Shown here in pieces: positions 4,633 through 8,250 of a stretch of DNA of 8,250 nt. The position numbers were made by a program, and so were the translations under genes. Location of the stretch: positions 1 through 8,250 of the forward strand of contig JBPBQX010000027.1 in the NCBI GenBank assembly GCA_050955025.1. The letters run 5' to 3'. The notes beneath the pieces were generated by a model. That model worked only from the letters and a program-made list of their open reading frames with translations. It was not told where the DNA came from and ran no database searches. Within the stretch, counting starts at the first letter, position 1. Each line of letters starts with the position of its first letter. The DNA is from CAXSEF01 sp050955025 (GTDB lineage Bacteria; Pseudomonadota; Alphaproteobacteria; Acetobacterales; Acetobacteraceae).

Positions 4633-7600
4633 TCAGGCCCGCAGCGCGTCCTCGGCCTCGAGCGGCTGGTCGAGGTACTTCACGTACTCCTTCGGCACGA
4701 CCTGCCAGAACCGCCCGACGTGCTTGTCCCAGTCGTGCAGCAGCATCGCCCCGTACCGGCTGTGCGTGGCCGCGGTGTGGCGCGTGACGAGCGCGTGCAG
4801 CACGCCCGCCCAGTGCGGCGTGGCGACGCGCCCCCAGCGCAGGGTGTCCGGGTTGATCCGGCGCTCGAACTGCCCGTCGACGTCGAGCACGAAGGCCATG
4901 CCGCCGGTGAAGCCCGCGCCGAAGTTGTCGCCGGTGCGGCCGAGGACGACGACGGTGCCGCCGGTCATGTACTCGCAGCAGTTGGAGCCCACGCCCTCGA
5001 CCACGGTGGTGGCGCCGGAGTTGCGCACGGCGAAGCGCTCGCCCGCCTGCCCCGCCGCGAACAGCTCGCCGGCGGTGGCACCGTAGAGGCAGGTGTTGCC
5101 GATGATCGTGTTGTCCTGGCTGACGAGCGGCGAGGAGACGGCCGTGCGGATCACGATGGACGCGCCCGAGAGCCCCTTGCCGACGTAGTCGTTGGCGTCG
5201 CCGATCACGTCGAGGCGCAGCCCCTGCACCGCGAACGCGCCCAGCGACTGCCCCGCCGAGCCGCGCAGGCGCACCGTGACGTGGCCGGGCGCGAGGCCCG
5301 TCATCCCGAAGCGCCGCGTGATCTTGGACGACAGCTTCGTCCCGATCGCGCGGTGGGTGTTCCGCACGCCGTACTCGAGCTGCATCTTCTCGCCGTGCGC
5401 GAACAGCGGCTGCGCGTCGGCGATCATCTGCGCGTCGAGCGTCTCGGGCACCTCGTTGCGCCCCTCGCGCGTGCAGTAGCGCGCGTGCGGCCCGGGGTCC
5501 GCCTGGGCCAGCAGCGGGTTGAGGTCGAGGTCGTCGAGCAGCTCCGAGCCGCGGCTGACCTGGCGCAGCATGTCGGTGCGCCCGATCACCTCGGCGAAGG
5601 TGCGCGCGCCGAGCGAGGCCAGGATCTCGCGCACCTCCTCGGCGATGAAGGAGAACAGGTTGATCACCTTCTCCGGGCTGCCCTCGAACTTGCCGCGCAG
5701 GGTCTCGTCCTGCGTGCACACGCCGACGGGGCAGGTGTTGGAGTGGCACTGCCGCACCATGATGCAGCCCATCGCGACGAGGGACGCCGTGCCGATGCCG
5801 AACTCCTCCGCGCCGAGCATGGCCGCGATCACCACGTCGCGCCCGGTCTTGAGCCCGCCGTCGGTGCGCAGCTTCACGCGGTGGCGCAGGCGGTTGAGCA
5901 TCAGCACTTGGTGCGCCTCGGAGAGCCCCATCTCCCAGGGCAGGCCCGCGTACTTCACCGACGTCTGCGGCGAGGCGCCCGTGCCGCCGGAGTGCCCGGA
6001 GATCAGGATCGCATCCGCGCGCGCCTTGGCGACGCCCGCGGCGACCGTGCCGATCCCGGAGCGGCTGACGAGCTTCACGCAGACGGTGGCGTCGGGGTTG
6101 ATCTGCTTGAGGTCGTAGATGAGCTGCGCCAGGTCCTCGATCGAGTAGATGTCGTGGTGCGGCGGCGGCGAGATCAGCGTCACGCCTGGCGTCGCGTGGC
6201 GCAGCCTGGCGATCAGGCCCGTGACCTTGAACCCCGGGAGCTGCCCGCCCTCGCCGGGCTTGGCGCCCTGGGCGACCTTGATCTCGATCTCGCGGCAGTT
6301 GTTGAGGTACTCGGCCGTCACGCCGAACCGCCCCGACGCCACCTGCTTGATCGCCGAGGACGCGTTGTCGCCGTTCGCGCGCGGCTTCGAGCGGTCGGGG
6401 TCCTCGCCGCCCTCGCCGGAGTCCGAGCGCGCGCCGATGCGGTTCATCGCGATCGACAGCGTCTCGTGCGCCTCGGGGCTGAGCGCACCGAGCGAGATGC
6501 CCGGCGCGATCAGGCGCTTCCTGATCTCGGTGATGCTCTCGACCTCGTCGAGCGAGATCGACGGGTGCTCCTCGGTGCGGAAGTCCAGCAGGTCGCGGAG
6601 TGCGATCGGCGGCTGCCGGCGCACGGCGTCGGTGTAGCGCTTGTACGTCTGGTAGCTGTCCGTCGCCACCGCCGTCTGCAGCGTGTGCATCAGCCCGCCG
6701 TCGAAGGCGTGCGCCTCGCCCGAGACGCGCTTCTTGTAGATGCCGCCCACCGGCAGCGTGACCACGTCGCTGCCCCACGCCACCGCGTGCAGCGCCAGCA
6801 CGCGCCGCGAGATGCCGCTCAGCCCGATGCCGCTGATGCGCGACTGCATGCCCGGGAAGAACTCGGCCACGAGCGCGCGCGACAGCCCGATCGCCTCGAA
6901 GTTGGTGCCGCCGCGGTACGACGAGATCACCGAGATGCCCATCTTGGACATCGTCTTCAGCAGGCCCTTGTCGATCGCCTTGCGGTAGCGCGCGACGGCC
7001 GCGCGCAGGCTCAGCTCCGGGTGGAACAGCCCGCGCCGGTGCCGGTCGGCGATGCTCTCCTGCGCCAGGTAGGCGTTGACCGTGGTGGCGCCCACGCCGA
7101 TCAGCACGGCGAAGCTGTGCACGTCCACGCACTCCGCCGCCCGCACGTTGAGGCTCGTGAAGGTGCGCAGCGACGAGCGCACCAGGTGCGTGTGCACCGC
7201 CGCCGTCGCCAGGATCATCGGGATCGGCGCGCGGCCCTGCCCCTGGTGCTCGTCGGTGAGCACGACGTGGGTGGCCCCTGCCCGCACGCCCTCCTCCGCC
7301 TCGCGCCGGATGCGGTCGATCGCGGCGCGCAGCGCCACGCCGCCGTCCGCGCCCGCGTCCGCCGCCTCGTCCACCGCGAAGGTGCAGTCCACCTCGCACG
7401 CGGCGGCGCCCATGATGTCGCGCACCGCGTGGTACTCGGCCGTGCTGAGCACCGGGCTCTCGAGCTGCAGCAGGTCGCACTGCGAGCTGTCCTCGTCGAG
7501 CACGTTGCCCAGGTTGCCGAGCCTGGTCTTGAGGCTCATCACCGCCGTCTCGCGCAGGCTGTCGATCGGCGGGTTCGTCACCTGCGCGAAGTTCTGCCGG

Positions 7601-8250
7601 AAGTAGTGGTGGAGGCCCCGGTACTTCTCGCTCAGCACGGCGACCGGCGTGTCGTCGCCCATCGAGCCGATCGCCTCGGCGCCCTCCTCCACCATCGGGT
7701 GCAGGATGACCTCCAGCTCCTCCAGCGTGGTGCCCACCGCGAGCTGGCGCCGGCGCAGCTCCTCGCCGACGTAGGCCACCGGCTCGACGGAGTCCGGCCC
7801 CATCACCGGGTCGATGCGCCGGATGCGCCGCGTCCACGCGCCGAAGTCCTGGCGCGCGGCCAGCATGTCCAGCATCGCCGCGTTGCCGAGGAACGCCGGC
7901 GCGTCGAGGTCCACGGCGATGCTCTCGCCCGGCCCGACATGGCCCTTGGCCACGATCTCGGACTCCGCGAACTTCACCATCCCCGTCTCCGAGCCGACCA
8001 CCAGCATGTCGCCCGTCGTCACGGTGTAGCGCAGCGGCCGCAGCCCGTTGCGGTCCAGCCCGGCCACCATCCAGCGCCCGTCGGTGGCGCAGATCGCCGC
8101 CGGCCCGTCCCACGGCTCCATCACCGCGTTGCAGTAGCTGAACAGGTCGCGGTGCGCCTCGGGCATGGTCGCGTCCGAGCCGATGCTCGCCGGGATCAGC
8201 AGCGCCTTGGCCATCGGCGCGTCGCGCCCCGCGCGCACCAGCAGCTCGAA
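4633..8250 (-). CDS. gltB: Glutamate synthase large (alpha) subunit, partial: N-terminus outside window
   Basis: GltB with GltD converts glutamine and 2-oxoglutarate to two glutamates using NADPH, the GOGAT half of the GS-GOGAT ammonia-assimilation route in the cytoplasm. The window shows the last 1205 residues of a protein usually near 1500, so roughly the first 270-310, with the catalytic Cys of the glutaminase domain, are missing. Counting from the first visible residue: end of the class II amidotransferase domain (about 1-150, with LDRNGLRPLRY), central domain (about 260-540), FMN/synthase domain (about 545-915, with SGHSGGTGASPQTSVKYAG and RTDGGLKTGRD) and C-terminal GXGXG beta-helix (about 975-1165). 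Cys 829, 835 and 840 fit the C-x5-C-x4-C pattern of the 3Fe-4S cluster. The frame is intact throughout. gltD is not downstream, where the DUF4336 gene lies, so it must be upstream or elsewhere. The frame is open to the window edge, so no start is assigned. Confidence 0.97.
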   Translation of the reverse strand, partial: FELLVRAGRDAPMAKALLIPASIGSDATMPEAHRDLFSYCNAVMEPWDGPAAICATDGRWMVAGLDRNGLRPLRYTVTTGDMLVVGSETGMVKFAESEIVAKGHVGPGESIAVDLDAPAFLGNAAMLDMLAARQDFGAWTRRIRRIDPVMGPDSVEPVAYVGEELRRRQLAVGTTLEELEVILHPMVEEGAEAIGSMGDDTPVAVLSEKYRGLHHYFRQNFAQVTNPPIDSLRETAVMSLKTRLGNLGNVLDEDSSQCDLLQLESPVLSTAEYHAVRDIMGAAACEVDCTFAVDEAADAGADGGVALRAAIDRIRREAEEGVRAGATHVVLTDEHQGQGRAPIPMILATAAVHTHLVRSSLRTFTSLNVRAAECVDVHSFAVLIGVGATTVNAYLAQESIADRHRRGLFHPELSLRAAVARYRKAIDKGLLKTMSKMGISVISSYRGGTNFEAIGLSRALVAEFFPGMQSRISGIGLSGISRRVLALHAVAWGSDVVTLPVGGIYKKRVSGEAHAFDGGLMHTLQTAVATDSYQTYKRYTDAVRRQPPIALRDLLDFRTEEHPSISLDEVESITEIRKRLIAPGISLGALSPEAHETLSIAMNRIGARSDSGEGGEDPDRSKPRANGDNASSAIKQVASGRFGVTAEYLNNCREIEIKVAQGAKPGEGGQLPGFKVTGLIARLRHATPGVTLISPPPHHDIYSIEDLAQLIYDLKQINPDATVCVKLVSRSGIGTVAAGVAKARADAILISGHSGGTGASPQTSVKYAGLPWEMGLSEAHQVLMLNRLRHRVKLRTDGGLKTGRDVVIAAMLGAEEFGIGTASLVAMGCIMVRQCHSNTCPVGVCTQDETLRGKFEGSPEKVINLFSFIAEEVREILASLGARTFAEVIGRTDMLRQVSRGSELLDDLDLNPLLAQADPGPHARYCTREGRNEVPETLDAQMIADAQPLFAHGEKMQLEYGVRNTHRAIGTKLSSKITRRFGMTGLAPGHVTVRLRGSAGQSLGAFAVQGLRLDVIGDANDYVGKGLSGASIVIRTAVSSPLVSQDNTIIGNTCLYGATAGELFAAGQAGERFAVRNSGATTVVEGVGSNCCEYMTGGTVVVLGRTGDNFGAGFTGGMAFVLDVDGQFERRINPDTLRWGRVATPHWAGVLHALVTRHTAATHSRYGAMLLHDWDKHVGRFWQVVPKEYVKYLDQPLEAEDALRA

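Noticed and set aside
4502..8113. A 1203-codon open frame on the - strand overlapping gltB in another frame
   Set aside because: The translation is Arg/Ala/Gly-rich with no recognisable domain, while the overlapping gltB frame matches a known enzyme along its whole length. Long alternative frames are expected where stop codons are rare at this GC content.

Overview
The window is GC-rich DNA (roughly 70% or more by eye, with almost every third codon position G or C) from what looks like an alphaproteobacterium. The evidence is the FzlA-type GST-like protein, which is typical of Alphaproteobacteria, a bacterial-type glutamate synthase large subunit, and the codon usage. A Rhodospirillales or Acetobacteraceae-like host is a plausible but unproven guess. 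No tRNA, rRNA, CRISPR, phage or insertion-sequence signal was seen, and the genes look chromosomal.

Layout, left to right: a hemerythrin-like (HHE) protein gene on + (4-513, start possibly outside the window); a convergent SDR/epimerase-like gene on - (541-1431); a divergent secreted TPR protein gene on + (1469-2500); then three genes on -, namely an FzlA-like gene (2620-3288), a membrane-anchored DUF4336 protein gene (3375-4505) and the C-terminal four fifths of gltB (4633-8250, 5' end outside the window). The - genes are read in the order gltB, DUF4336, fzlA, with gaps of 127 and 86 bases. No gene-free stretch exceeds 130 bases.

The genes do not form one pathway: nitrogen assimilation (GltB), cell division (FzlA), and poorly characterised SDR, TPR, HHE and DUF4336 proteins. 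I see no clear novel multi-gene system.

The most interesting signal is non-coding. A two-hairpin element of about 50-60 bases follows the stop codons of three genes (the TPR gene, fzlA and gltB), each time in the orientation of the gene it follows. Both hairpins have three-base loops, and the copies differ by paired changes that keep the stems intact. Two further observations are promoter-like sequences placed so close to the ATG of fzlA and of the TPR gene that leaderless mRNAs are possible, and an apparent fusion of a small multi-pass membrane domain to a DUF4336 domain.
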